From positions 61,276,600 to 61,340,599 of the forward strand of contig NC_083602.1 of the NCBI RefSeq assembly GCF_029168945.1: 64,000 bases of DNA, in the 5' to 3' direction. Position numbers and translations under genes: made by a program. Each line of letters opens with the position of its first letter. The first letter of the stretch is position 1. Positions 22,290 through 35,484 of the stretch are shown here, piece by piece. Source of the stretch: Cannabis sativa. Taxonomy: Eukaryota; Streptophyta; Magnoliopsida; Rosales; Cannabaceae. Below the pieces are notes generated by a model that worked only from the letters and a program-made list of their open reading frames with translations, was not told the DNA's origin and ran no database searches.

Positions 22290-24155
22290 TGTTGAGTTTT
22301 ATGCCCTAAATAAAACTCTATTTCAATGTAATCCAGATTATTCAATATCAATAAAGTAACAGAAGTATTTTTCATTCATTTGTGTATGTTTTGGTTCATC
22401 TTATCAATTGCTTGTCTATTTGATTTATAAATTCATTCAAACCCTTTTCACATACTTGATCATGTTTATTGTGTTGTCAACACAGTGGAAAATAAACATG
22501 ACTATGTGAATAAAGATTCCTAGATTTATCAGAACACTGGGTTTTACTGATATGACAATCTACAACAGAGTTTACTTGCATTTGGAGAAATGCTATGTTC
22601 TTTCCAGAACATTGGTTAAAGTAAAGCTTGGGTTGGATGCATGGAGTATGCATTGGAATGGACCGATATTGAACTTTGAAATAGATTTATTAAACTTACC
22701 GTAATATCTATTCAATTAAATATCACTTAGTTGATCCTAGATCAAATGATCTAAATCCTGATATGGTTAGGTTCAATCTCAAGAGTATTATTCGTGTTCT
22801 TTGATTTGTTAGTTAAGCCTACTTTTGGGTCAGGGTGATACGTACATTTTGGGAACACGGTAGTGCAATTGAGTGGGAGCGCTAACATAAATGTGGAATC
22901 GATAGCTTCTATCTGGCGAATAGAAAGCAAAGGATGATTTCCTTCGAGCTTAACCAAACGAAAATAAATGGTGGAGTACTCATTTCACTTACCTGAAATA
23001 TCATTTATACAGGGTTAAGTGTTTTAAGGATAAAATAAATTGTAGGGTGTTACGGTAACTAAATCCCTTTACAGTGTAAATCATCCATATAGAGAATCAT
23101 TGATCAAATTAGAATTATAACAATGGATAACTAATGACGTGTCTATATGGTGGAACATATAGAGCGTTCTATATAATTGAGAGTGCAATTCTATGTTCTA
23201 TGCGTGGATTCAACGAAGAATTAATAAGTCAGTGAATTTAAGTTGTAAATTCTTGATCTGCTTATTGGAAGCTCGGATATATAGACCCGTGGTCCCCTCA
23301 CTAGTTGAGACAATATTACTTGTAAAACTCATTTAATTGATTTTAATTAATCAATTATAATTCTCAAAGTTAGACTATGTCTATTTGAGAATTTGTCACT
23401 TATTAAGGGCAAAACAGTAAATAGAGAATTTGAAGGGTATATTTATTAATTGGGAAACTTTGATTAGTTTTATTATTAATAAATAAATGACAATATATTA
23501 TTTGACAATTAATTATAATTATTAAATAATTAGATTTGACATTTATGTGGTTGAATAAGAGAATTGGCAGTTTTTGACAAAATGGGAAACTAGGAATGAT
23601 GGAAAAGGAAAGTTGGAAAAGTGGAAGGCTTGTTTCCACATTGCCTAGGCCGACCACCTTTGCTTCCCTTTTTCCATTTATTTTTCATTTTTTAATGCCA
23701 AGAAATTCAATAATAACCCTATGTGGTCTTCTATAAATAGAAGGTAAAGGCTTCAGGTTTTACAGACACTTTGACATTATTTTCTTTCACTCAAAATTTA
23801 TCTTGAAGCCGCCACACTCTCTCTCTCTACCTTCTCTGTTTTTCAAAATCCTCTAAGTGATAGAGTAGTGTCCACACACATCAAGTAATACGTCAATCAA
23901 AGTGAGGAAGGCTGTGTAGAATTCAGAGTCAACAAAGAAGGACATTCGGGCTCAGATCTTGATTATACTCTGCGACAGAAAGGAATCAAGGGTTAGAGAT
24001 CTGAGTGGGAGGAGACATATATTCCGCTGCACCCAATGTAAGATTTCTCTTACTTTTATGTGTTTAATTTTCTATCGTTTTAGAAGTTCATATTTAGGTT
24101 GTTAAATCAACATACATGTGAGTAGATCTAAGATCCTGGTAAAATAATTCCAACA
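22290..24155 (+). repeat. 5' LTR of the large copia element
   Basis: TGTTGAG start and TTCCAACA end, 1866 bp. A TATA-like CTATAAATAGAAGG lies at about 23731, followed by a CT-rich leader near 23816. Short ORFs inside it are also present at the same places in the 3' LTR and are not genes. Confidence 0.92.
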
Positions 24156-24157
24156 AC

Positions 24158-24170
24158 TGGCACCAGAGCC
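24158..24170 (+). other. primer-binding site
   Basis: TGGCACCAGAGCC two bases after the 5' LTR resembles the complement of the 3' end of plant initiator-Met tRNA (TGGTATCAGAGCC), with two C-for-T changes. Confidence 0.75.
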
Positions 24171-24429
24171 ATGGTAAATTGATTTGCTTGCAAGAAATTT
24201 GGACTTAAAACGATTTGTTTGTGATTTGGATGGTATCTTGTTGCTTTGTGTGTCATATTGATGTTTGATTGTTGTTTGTGAATTCTGGGAAAAATAGTTA
24301 CTTTTCTGTTTCTGTAATTATTTTTATTGGATAGTTTGGAAAATTCTAAGCAATTTACTTTTTTACAGAACTCGATTTCGATTTATTTTGAATTAGTTAT
24401 GAATTTTTGAAAATTGAAAAAATCGGGGT

Positions 24430-25740
24430 GGTGAGCACTTAACCCACGCGCGTGGATGGGCTGCTAGCAGCCTCCCTGCGCCATGAAATCAAGGCAGCAC
24501 ACCCACATGTGCACGCGGGTGGTATGCAACGTGTCACGGGCTCACCTTTTCAGGCAGCGGAACACCCGTGCGGCACCTTGACTTCTCTAAGCCAAGGTCA
24601 GCCTTCCAACCATCCGAGTAACAATGGGCTCATTTTTCGCGCGACCGTGTGCCTGGTGCACACTTCCGTCTCTTGAACAACTCTCACCGAGTCATGCTCG
24701 CAAGCATCCATGAGTGCATTCATGCATCGAGGCTCTCTAGCTAAGATACTCACACTGTCCATAGGTTCCCACCATGGTAAGACAAATCCCAACACCGACG
24801 CTCACCTTGTCACTCGTGACCAAGGTAGCATGGGTGGCAAGATGCCAACACCAAGTTAACGTGCCAACGCCTTTATCATGCCCCATTCGATACTGTCCGA
24901 ATAGTCTCCCTCGTCGCCCAAGGACTCCCATACGTCCATGGACCAATCCTCAAGGCGCCATGCCTCCACGCATGTTATCAGGCCCTCAAGACAAGCCACC
25001 AAACTAGTTGCATACATTAGACCTCTGTCCCTTTCCAACATGGTGCATCCGTCCCATGCGTGTATGCAAACTAGTCCACGAATGACTACCCGTGTCATCT
25101 CGTGTTGAGACTCGTGGCCTAGGTGCACCACGACGTCTCTTTGAGGATCTAGGCTACGTCCCGTGCAAGCGGCATACCGACAAGCCAAGGGAAACGTACC
25201 ATTGAACCTCTGGTAGCTTTCTTCGACGCACTACTGGGTCGGCCCGATAATGTCCGTGAGTATTCCAACTCATGGAGACATATGAGTCCCCTCGTGGTCC
25301 TCATATGCCCGCCCTACTAGTCCCCACTGGCTAGTAGTAGCTCACTTAGCACAAAGGTGCAAGGGGTGGTGGAGAGCTGACACCAGAGTACCCCCTTAAA
25401 GAGCATTCTGAGCTTTTAGCCTTCTACTAGGAACATAGATGATTTTTGCTCTGTAGACATATGGGAAGCGCCATATACCAAATCACCTAGTTTCGCCAAA
25501 CCGATTGCACCATTCTATTTGTAGACCCAAATAAATGGCGAATACCAAGTCCCGTCCCGATCCGGACAATATTGAAGATATTTGCGAAAATGCCACTGCA
25601 TACAACCTAAGCATCAGCATGCCACCTGCATGCACCACATCATGCGCCACCACTTGACCACCACTTGGCCAACTTGTGTGCATCACTTAGCTTGTAACGT
25701 GCCATCATAGACTGCACGTAACACAACGCATACCATCCGT
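24430..25740. other. GC-rich block of unknown origin inside the copia element
   Basis: This 1.3-kb stretch is clearly richer in G+C and CG dinucleotides than any other part of the window, and its edges into AT-rich sequence are abrupt. ORFs of up to 110 codons occur on both strands and overlap one another. None carries a recognisable domain, which is expected by chance where stop codons are rare. It sits where gag would normally be. It could be captured host DNA, a relic of another element or a family-specific leader. Confidence 0.6.
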
Positions 25741-28030
25741 ACAACGTGTAATTTTTTTCGTTTTCTTCGATTTTTCATGCTATTTCATGGAATTAACTTC
25801 CGATTTTTTGTGTAGTTTTGTATATTGATTTTTGTTTTTCATATTTCAAATCTAATTATCAGAAATAAATTAATTTTTTAATTTTAGATATTAGTGAAAT
25901 TTGATTTTGAAAATAGGAAAAAATCAAGTTTTTGCTTACCTCTTTTCTTATTTCCTTTAAAATTTGATTATTTTTTTTTTTTAAGGTGAGATATTAAATT
26001 TTTTTTGGTAACTTGACCTTATTTAGAATAAGATCACAATAATCATGATATTTTAAAAAGGGAAATAAGATATTTTTATTAATTTTTAAATTTTGTTATT
26101 TTTACTTAAATTAAATTGTAAAATCAGAAAAGGGTATATATTTACCATTTTCTATTTTATTGAATATTTAATTTATTAAATAACATGAAATTTAAAAGGT
26201 AAGTTAACAATTTTTTTTAAATGATATTTAGGTTACTTAAAACATAATTTTTCAAAATTGTAGGTTTAATTTTTAAATATTTTTTTTAAAAAAAAAACCG
26301 AAATTTTATTTATTATTTTCGAAATATATTTAAAAATTAAATAAATCGTACATCCAACTATCCAAATCTAACTTGTTGCAGGAGTATGTGTTTTAGATTG
26401 TTTGTAAGTTTTCTAAAACCTATTATTGCTTGATCTAAATTGCCATGGTTAACTTGTTGACAGATCCAGTGATCTAATTTTAACCCATGGTTCAATTGTC
26501 AATAGGTCAAGTAAATAATTTGTAACAGGTAATTTTTACATTCTTCTTTCATCTGTGTATAACCTAGTAACATGATAGGATCCATCCAAATCTGTGTGCC
26601 TGTGTGAGCCTATATGTTTAATTTCTGTTATAGATACATATAGGTTGTTGTTGCTAAATAAAATGTCATAACTTGATAGATTTTATTTAGGCTCATTTAG
26701 TTAATGGGCCTATTCAATTAATAACAGTTGTTCATTTTAAGGTTAAATTCCTCTCTTTTGGGCCTTATGTGAGAGTTGGGAGCCTTAGAAGTGGGTACGA
26801 CATACTGAACCCAGCCCCCCCTCACATGAACAACCCCAATTGTGAAGGCCCATTTGCCTGATTTGGATAACTGTGCTAGATTAATTATATTAGTTTGACC
26901 TAATAAAATTGATTAACAACATAATTAATTTCATTTTTCCTTGAAATTAATTTAAGAAAAACATAGTTTGATGAATAATATTCTAGAAAACTATATGTAT
27001 TTTTCTTGTGTTTAATTAAATATAGAATTATAACTATCTAAATTCTTTCTGAAGCTTAATTTTATAATTTTATTGAATATTCCTATTTAAGTTGAGATTT
27101 TGTTATATCTAACAAATCAACTTATATTTGAATATCTTTTGAATTTCCTATTATAAAATTAAGTTGAGAAATTTTAAGAATTTGTCATTAAGATTCTTTG
27201 GATATTTTTAAGTTGATATTTTATAAATATGGAAAACTTAAAATGAAATGTCTTCTAAATTAAGTGGTTACCACTTAATTGTTAATATTTAATTAAGTCA
27301 TTGATTGAAGAATATTTAAGTTGGATTTTTTAGATTTCTCTAAAACAACTTAAATAAAATATTTTTCAATTTTATTCCATTTTTTGAAATTTAATTAAAG
27401 TTGGATTTTTAACTTTAATTTGTAATATTTCAATTTTAAATATGGAATAAAGTAAATGATTAAATAAAATATTTTTTTTTTAAATAATGAGCTTTAATCA
27501 AAAGATATTCGATCTCCATTGTTGGTCTTACAATAGTTAAATTTTTTCAATATAACCTCGAGACGCTAGACTTCGTCCCCCTTATGGATGGTTATTCGTT
27601 GAAAGCATTTAACACCGTAAGATCTCATTTGATAAGTGTTTTGTAAGTTTTCGTCTCTATTAGACTCCCCCCTACGGTGACTACTTAGAGATAAACTCAT
27701 AAAACATGAAACAATGATGGAAGCTCCTAAAATGAGAATAACCTTGACTCTCGCCTACCGGGAAAACGTTGGATTCTCATTTTGATATAATAAAAGGTTG
27801 CTAAAATGGTTTTATTTTAGATGAGCTGACAACTCTATTCAAATAATGTTATCTTTGACTCTCGCCTACCGGGACACTGTATTTCATTATGTTGGAAACC
27901 TTGGAAAATAAACTATGTTAGATTTAGTATTTTTATAACATATGTGATTATTTGTTATTTTCTGAACTTGTGTATGAATTTATAGAACCAAAACCTTACT
28001 TCTGTTTTATTGATATATTGTAGTGCCAAT
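25741..28030 (+). other. AT-rich non-coding leader upstream of pol
   Basis: No coding sequence recognised. A 22-bp sequence containing TTGACTCTCGCCTACCGGGA occurs twice (near 27751 and 27855). TATTGTAG just before the first in-frame ATG at 28031 resembles a 3' splice site, so the leader may be spliced. The G+C-poor tracts are otherwise featureless. Confidence 0.45.
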
Positions 28031-31000
28031 ATGGATAACCCTCACTTCGATCCACTCCTAGTTAATATCTTAGCAAATGAACTTGAAGATGTGAATTAGA
28101 CTCCTGGTCAGAGTAATACTTCACATGTGCTCATGATGAACATGATATTCCAAAAAGCAGATAAGCTGGGAATTGTTCACTCTAAAGAGCAAATAGTTCA
28201 TAACTCCATAAATCCTACTAATTCAAGCTCAGTTGAGAAGATAAGAGAAAGTGATTCCACTTCCTCAAATTATACTTCACAACAAAATGAACCAGCAAGA
28301 ACGACAATTCGAAAACGATTAAGCAGTGATGCTTTAGTCTTCGAATCATGTGTTTTAGAGAATGATAAATCCATTTGGATTCTTGATTCTGGGTCTACAA
28401 ACCATGTAAGTTGTTCGTTGTCATTGCTTGAAAAATGGAATTATTTGAAATCCGGAGAGTTGAAACTTAAGGTTGGTAATGGCGAAATGGTATCGGTTAG
28501 AGCTAGAGGAAAAGCCAAACTCAAGTTTCAAAACAGAATTTTGGAATTAGACATTGTCTTATACATTCCAAATTTCAGTAGAAACTTGATTTCTGTTTCA
28601 TGCTTACAATTGCAACAATACAAATTAGAGTTTTCGAGTTCTGGTTCTACCATTTCTCGAAATGACATTCATATTTGTGTTGCATCCATGGAACATGGGC
28701 TTTATGTTCTTAGACCAGACGAACCACTTACCCTACATAACGAACTTTTTAAAGTAGCTAAACTTAGAAACCACAAAAAGCAAAAGATCGATGATGATAA
28801 TGAAACATATTTATGTCATTTACGTTTAGGTCACATAGGCTATGACAGACTAAATAGGCTAACCAAAGACGGTCCATTGAAAAATGTTGTCTTAGGTGAA
28901 TTACCTGTTTGCGAGTCTTGCCTAGAAGGAAAGATGACCAAACGTTCTTTCTCTGCAAAGGGAGAGCGTGCCAAACAACCCCTAGGGTTAGTGCATTCAG
29001 ATGTTTGCGGATCTTTGAATGTAAAAGCCCGAGGTGGTTATGAGTACTTTGTCACTTTCATTGACAATTACTCTAGATATGGTCATATTTACCTTATGCA
29101 TAAGAAATCTGAAACGTTTGAAAAGTTTCAGGAATTTCTTGCATTGGCTCAAAACCAATTGGGTAAAACGTTAAAGATCTTGCGAACTGATAGGGGTGGA
29201 GAATATATGGATATGTAGTTCAAAGATCTTTTAATCGAACTTGGCATTGAATTCCAATTAACTGCCCCTAGCACTCCACAGCAAAATGGAGTTGCAGAAA
29301 GAAGGAATCGCACGCTTTTGGAAATGGTTAGGTCCATGCTTAGTTACTCAACTCTACCTATGTCCTTCTGGCGATATGCAATTCAGATGGTAACTGACAT
29401 TTTAAATGTTGTTCCATCTAAATCAGTCCCTAAGACACCTTTAGAAATATGGAATGGTCGTGCACCTAGTTTACACCATTATAGAATCTGGGGGTGCCCT
29501 GCTCATGTCTTAAGAAAGAAAGATGGCAAACTTGAAAAGCGAACTGGGGTTTGCATGTTTGTCGGAAATTCTAAAGAGACTAGGGGTGGACTATTTTATA
29601 GTCCCAAGGATGATAAAGTGTTTGTTTCTACAAACGCCACTTTCCTTGAAAATGACTATATTAAGAATTTCAAACCATAAAGTAAAGTAGTATTGGAGGA
29701 AATGCTTGCCGATATAGTTCCTTCAAATGTTCCATCTTCTTCTACTCAAGAAGAGGATAATCCCACTCCCTCAGTTGTAGCAACTGAGAAAAATACTACC
29801 AAAGCTCCTGTTCAAAAGGTCACCGCTCCTCGTCGTAGTGGGAGGGTTTCTACAAAACCATCTCGTTATGGCTTGGATGGTGAAATCAATATGGTCGTTG
29901 GTGGTGGTATTGATGATGACCCATTAACCTATAAACAGGCAATGGCAAGTCCGCAACGGAAGTGATGGTCAACTGGCATGGATTCAGAAATGGATTCTAT
30001 GAAAAAGAACAAAGTCTGGGAATATGTAGATCCACCCGATGACTATCGTCCAATCGGATGCAAATGGGTCTACAAGAAGAAAAGAGGTGCTGGAGGCGAA
30101 GTCGAAACTTTTAAAGCTAGACTGGTCGCCAAGGGTTATACCCAAAGAGAAGGCTAGACTATGAGGAAACTTTTAGTCCTGTCGCCATGCTCAAATCCAT
30201 CCGAATTCTTCTCTCCATCGCGGCCGCTTTCGATTATGAAATCTGGCAAATGGATGTCAAGACAGCCTTCCTTAATGGGCTTCTTGAAGAAACCATCTAT
30301 ATGGAGCAACCAGAAGGCTATGTTCTTCCTGGGCAGGAAAATAAAGTTTGCAAATTAAATAGGTCTATTTATGGACTTAAGCAAGCTTCTCGCTCATGGA
30401 ATAAAAGGTTTGATGAGATCATTAAAACCTACGGCTTTCATCAGAATGAAGATGAACCTTGTGTTTACCAACTCAAGGAAGACCAAGTAGTAGTATTCCT
30501 GGTCCTTTATGTTGACGACATTTTGATCATTGGCAACAATGTCAAGAAAATGACTCACATCAAGGAATGGCTAGACACTCAATTCGATATGAAAGATTTG
30601 GGTGAGGTGACCTATGTTCTCGGTATTCAGATTATTAGAAACCGGAAGAACAGATCCCTTGCTCTCTCTCAAAAAACTTACATTGACAAAGTTTTAGAGA
30701 GAAACTCCATGGCCAATACCAATGGGGCGAATATGCCTTCTAGATATGGTATCTGTCTATCTAAGGAACAGTGTCCTACTGATCCATAAGAGATAGAGGA
30801 CATGGCAAAAGTTCCTCATGCTTCTGCAGTTGGAAGTCTAATGTATACAATGTTATGCACTAGACCTGACATCTGCTATGCAGTTGGAATCGTGAGCAGG
30901 TATCAGTCAAATCCAGGACAGGAACATTGGAATGTTGTTAAGTATATTTTGAAATACTTAAAGAGTACAAGAGATTATGTATTAGTCTACAAGGGTGGTG

Positions 31001-31500
31001 CACTAAATCCCATAGGCTACACAGACTCAGATTTCCAGGCATGTCTTGAAGACAGGAAATCTACATCTGGGATGGTGTTTACTCTTGGGGGTGGAGCAGT
31101 GGTTTGGAGAAGTGCTAAACAAACCGCGATATCGGATTCTACCATGGAGGCAGAATACATAGCTGTGGCTGAAGCAGCTAAAGAGGTTGTCTGGCTTAGA
31201 AAGTTCTTCACCAGTCTTGGTGTAGTACCTGGAATGGAAAACCCTCTAGTCCTGCTTTGTGATAACAATAGAGCTATAGCCAACAGTAAGAAACCTCGGA
31301 GCCAGAAGAGAAGCAAACATATAGAAAGAAAATATCATATTATCAGAGAATACGTGGCAAGAGGGGATGTACTGGTGGAGAAAGTGGATACCCAGGATAA
31401 CTTAGCTGATCCATTCACCAAAGTCTTGGCAGTGACTGCATTTGAAAAGCACCGTCAGAATTTAGGGTTAATTGAAATGTACTCATTAGTTTTATATTAG
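28031..31500 (+). pseudogene. copia pol polyprotein, broken by five stops and one frameshift
   Basis: In order: a short N-terminal piece from 28031; protease with an intact catalytic DSGSTNH (about 28386); GAG-pre-integrase with a His/Cys zinc motif (HLRLGH...CESC, about 28817-28921); integrase core (HSDVCG, DNYSRY, TDRGGEY, then QQNGVAERRN after a stop); reverse transcriptase (KWVYKKKRG, FKARLVAKGYT, VKTAFLNG, YGLKQ, catalytic YVDD about 30510); and RNase H (YTDSDF, STMEAEY, CDNNRA, NLADPFTK). In-frame stops lie at 28097, 29216, 29678, 29963 and 30787, and a 1-nt loss at about 30154 shifts frame. No gag zinc knuckle (CCHC) is found. Length is near normal for pol alone. Confidence 0.9.
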
Positions 31501-31514
31501 TGCAAGTGGGAGTT

Positions 31515-33378
31515 TGTTGGGTTTTATGCCCTACATAAAACTCTATTTCAATGTAATCCAGATTATTCAATATCAATAAAGTAACAGAAGTATTTTTCAT
31601 TCATTTGTGTATGTTTTGGTTCACCTTATCAATTGCTTATCTATTTGATTTATAAATTCATTCAAACCCTTTTCACATACTTGATCATGTTTATTGTGTT
31701 GTCAACACAGTGGAAAATAAACATGACTATGTGAATAAAGATTCCTAGATTTATCAGAACACTAGGTTTTACTGATATGACAATCTACAACAGAGTTTAC
31801 TTGCATTTGGAGAAATGCTATGTTCTTTCCAGAACATTGGTTAAAGTAAAGCTTGGGTTGGATGCATGGAGTATGCATTGGAATGGACCGATATTGAACT
31901 TTGAAATAGATTTATTAAACTTACCGTAATATCTATTCAATTCAATATCACTTAGTTGATCCTAGATCAAATGATCTAAATCCTGATATGGTTAGGTTCA
32001 ATCTCAAGAGTATTATTCGTGTTCTTTGATTTGTTAGTTAAGCCTACTTTTGGGTCAGGGTGATACGTACATTTTGGGAACACGGTAGTGCAATTGAGTG
32101 GGAGCGCTAACATAAATGTGGAATCTATAGCTTCTATCTGGCGAATAGAAAGCAAAGGATGATTTCCTTCGAGCTTAACCAAACGAAAATAAATGGTGGA
32201 GTACTCATTTCACTTACCTGAAATATCATTTATACAGGTTAAGTGTTTTAAGGATAAAATACATTGCAGGGTGTTACGGTAATTAAATCCCTTTACAGTG
32301 TAAATCATCCATATAGAGAATCATTGATCAAATTAGGATTATAACAATGGATAACTAATGACGTGTCTATATGGTGGAACATATAGAGCGTTCTATATAA
32401 CTGAGAGTGCAATTCTAAGTTCTATGCGTGGATTCAACGAAGAATTAATAAGTTAGTGAATTTAAGTTGTAAATTCTTGATCTGCTTATTGGAAGCTCGG
32501 TTATATAGACCCATGGTCCCTTCACTAGTTGAGACAATATTACTTGTAAGACTCATTTAATTGATTTTAATTAATCAATTATAATTCTCAAAGTTAGACT
32601 ATGTCTATTTGAGAATTTATCACTTATTAAGGGCAAAACAGTAAATAGAGAATTTGAAGGGTATATTTATTAATTGGGAAACTTTGATTAGTTATATTAT
32701 TAATAAATAAATGACAATATATTATTTGACAATTAATTATAATTATTAAATAATTAGATTTGACATTTATGTGGTTGAATAAGAGAATTGGCAGTTTTTG
32801 ACAAAATGGGAAACTAGGAATGATGGAAAAGGAAAGTTGGAAAAGTGGAAGGCTTGTTTCCACATTGCTTAGGCCGGCCACCTTTGCTTCCCTTTTTCCA
32901 TTTATTTTTCATTTTTTTAATGCCAAGAAATTCAACAATAACCCTATGTGGTCTTCTATAAATAGAAGGTAAAGGCTTCAGGTTTTATAGACACTTTGAT
33001 ATTATTTTCTTTCACTCAAAATTCATCTTGAAGCCGCCACTCTCTCTCTCTACCTTCTCTATTTTTCGACATCCTCTAAGTGATAGAGTAGTGCCCACAC
33101 ACATCAAGTAATACGTCAATCATAGTGAGGAAGGCTGTGTAGAATTCAGAGTCAACAAAGAAGGACATTCGGGCTCAGATCTTGATTATACTCTGCGACA
33201 GAAAGGAATCAAGGGTTAGAGATCTGAGTGGGAGGAGACATATATTCCGCTGCACCCAATGTAAGATTTCTCTTACTTTTATGTGTTTAATTTTCTATCG
33301 TTTTAGAAGTTCATATTTAGGTTGTTAAATCAACATACTTGTGAGTAGATCTAAGATCTTGGTAAAATAATTCCAACA
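31515..33378 (+). repeat. 3' LTR of the large copia element
   Basis: 1864 bp, TGTTGGG start and TTCCAACA end. It differs from the 5' LTR by scattered substitutions and 1-bp indels only. Confidence 0.92.
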
Positions 33379-33454
33379 GAAATTTCGGTACAATTCAGAT
33401 AAATTTTTAGATTAAAGTTAATTTAAACCTACTTGTTAGGATTTTATTTGCGGT

Positions 33455-33860
33455 ATGGATAAACCGTGGATGCTTGAGAGGAGAGAAACACCACGATTTT
33501 AAGATGGGCTCAACAAATTTCTAGAGTTTGCCCTAAAAATTTCTAGTAATTACGAAAGAATTCCCTGTCCGTGTCTAGATTGTTTTCACGAGATAAAAGG
33601 CAATATTACGATGATAAAGGATCGTAAGGATTTCAGTATAAGCTACACTACATGGTATTGACACGGAGAGCGGTCAATTAGTAACCTATATCTGTCAGGG
33701 AAGCGAGACGTAGATGATTTCGAGTTTAATAATGTTGATGACTATCCTATTGAATTGCTTGATGAAGCACAAGAGAAGTTTCTTGATGATCCTAAAAAAT
33801 TAGACAGTTCGGTTAGTGATGCAGAAAAACCCTTGTTCGGTGGTTATAAAAAACTAAGAT
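33455..33860 (+). pseudogene. CACTA transposase-associated domain fragment
   Basis: The frame from ATG 33455 reads MDKPWM, then FLEFA, the zinc-like RIPCPCLDCF, and TTWY followed by HGER, the usual framework of the plant transposase-associated domain (CPC..C, then a W.HGE end). Stops interrupt at 33500 and again where the second Trp of the W-x-W-H-G-E motif should be (TGA). An acidic tail follows. This fragment is the N-terminus of a TNP2/TnpD-like protein; the catalytic transposase domain is absent from the window. Confidence 0.72.
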
Positions 33861-34129
33861 AACCAACATTGGTAAAATTTTACAACATTAAAACTGAAAA
33901 TAAAGTGAGCGATAAGGGAAAACAAATGTCGCAACCACCCATAGATTATCGTTGAAGGGGAAGCAGATAGCAACCCCTCACAGATCATCGTCTAAGGGGA
34001 AACATATATCAGCCCTTCCTGCTATGTCTTTGGCTGGATCATAATCAAATGTCAGGAAAGATCGATTGGACGAAGTTGCAACATTCCCTTTTGAGGTTTG
34101 GGCTTAAATACCTACATGCCTCCACTTTT

Positions 34130-35010
34130 TTATTGAAGAATTTCTAAGGAAGAAAGGTATGCACAATATTGTTCAAGTTCCAATTGATCCTGATTTCATG
34201 CCACATCGCACCAACATTATCTTATTATTGGAGAATGTAGAGCAGGTTGGGACCTTGAACAAAATTAGATGTCAGACATGATCTTTGGAATTAGCTATGT
34301 TTTACGTAATGATTTTTGGAATTAGGTATGTTTTACATAATATTCTTCCTAATTTATTAAAATGTAACACTTAACCATGGTAAATTTATACAGATGTATT
34401 TGGGATGATTTAACGAATATGTGGGAGTATTTCAAGTTCTTTGACCCAGAGCTTCTCAACTCCATGGAAAAGGAAGGAGTTGTCGACCAAGAAGTTGTGA
34501 GATTGGTTGAATGGTTGAATATAATGAATAATAAATCCCACATGTTCTTCATACCTTAGAAGTATAAGTAAGTACAAGTACAAGAACTATTTAAATATAA
34601 TTTTATTCTTCTTTTTAAATTAGCACTTAATATTTTCTTATTAATTTTTATTAGACAACATTAGATGCTTGAGATCGTTTATGCTGGGAGGATAATTCAC
34701 TTCGACCCTTGGTCAGGATATAAACACCTTAAGATGACTATTGACCTCATACTCTAAAGGTACTTTTCAAGTTTTATTTTAAAGTTATAATTTTTATTTT
34801 AATTTATACCAACTATAGCTAATTAAATATAATATAAATTATTAAATTTAATTAGGGCATATGAACTGCTTGGAGGTTCTAACGAGTTACTTGGAACATT
34901 TTTAGGAGTAACCCCTGTAACCTGTCCAAAACAAACATTGGGAAATGAATGCAGTTTTTTATGTACTAAAATACATCAATGACATTGTCAAAGCTCTAAA
35001 TTTATTCATT
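34130..35010 (+). pseudogene. Ulp1-like cysteine protease (C48) fragment
   Basis: Pieces in several frames: an ORF at 34377-34559 (RCIWDDL...EVVRLVEWLN...SHMFFIP), then MLEIVYAGRIIHFDPWSG at about 34672-34725, then AYELLGGSNE and CPKQTLGNECSF at about 34860-34955. The order His-region, FDPW (Asp), Gln and Cys (NEC) matches the catalytic layout of Ulp1 proteases carried by plant CACTA and Mutator elements. A TAG stands next to the catalytic His position, and AT-rich intron-like gaps separate the parts. It is non-functional. Confidence 0.6.
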
Positions 35011-35484
35011 CTTATAAATAAAAATGCAATGAAGTTATAATTAATTCATTTATGTACACATGTAAATAGGATACTAACTTATAATTAATGAATTATTACA
35101 TAGAAAAAAGCCTTATAATTAAGTAGTATATAACTAATTTACACATTAATTTTACAGTTTGGAAAAAAGAAAAAATACGATGTGGAGACAATGATGCTAC
35201 AAGTGCAACATCAATAGTTATAAAAATTGACACGATACTTGAACTAACTAGCTTTAGACTTTTAATTGTAAGCAATACTTATTTTGTGTACGCTTTTTTA
35301 TTACTAAGGACTTAGCATATTTTGTAATGTATCCTTTGACTTTGTTATGATATAATTAGAATATATTTTGTACTTGTTATATAATTTTATTAATTTTTAT
35401 TTAAAAGTAAATGTTATTCTTATAATTAATTTATAACTGTTTTAAAAAATTAATATATATTCAGATTTAAAGAAGTTTTTGAAA

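Larger units (their letters stand above)
22290..33378 (+). mobile_element. large Ty1/copia element with 1.86-kb LTRs, defective
   Basis: An 11.1-kb element: 5' LTR 22290-24155, primer site TGGCACCAGAGCC at 24158-24170 (one variant step from the initiator-Met site), pol remnant about 28031-31500, polypurine-like AAGTGGGAGTT before the 3' LTR at 31515-33378. The flanks AAAAT and GAAAT are an eroded 5-bp target duplication. The LTRs are visibly close to identical. The 3.9 kb between the primer site and pol holds no gag but includes a GC-rich block (24430-25740) and an AT-rich leader. The element is non-autonomous as it stands. Related LTRs occur at 1486, 54436 (inverted) and 59255. Confidence 0.92.

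Noticed and set aside
24158..24170. tRNA gene at primer-binding sites (also 6845, 39435, 58358)
   Set aside because: Only 12-13 bases complementary to a tRNA 3' end are present; no cloverleaf.
24452..25188. Overlapping ORFs on both strands in the GC-rich block as genes
   Set aside because: No domain, start context or codon pattern; open frames on both strands are expected where stop codons are rare.
30161..30358. 65-codon ORF overlapping copia reverse transcriptase
   Set aside because: A shadow frame created by the 1-nt loss near 30154; the RT frame continues at 30187.
31017..31316. 99-codon minus-strand ORF
   Set aside because: Antisense to the well-conserved RNase H domain of copia pol.
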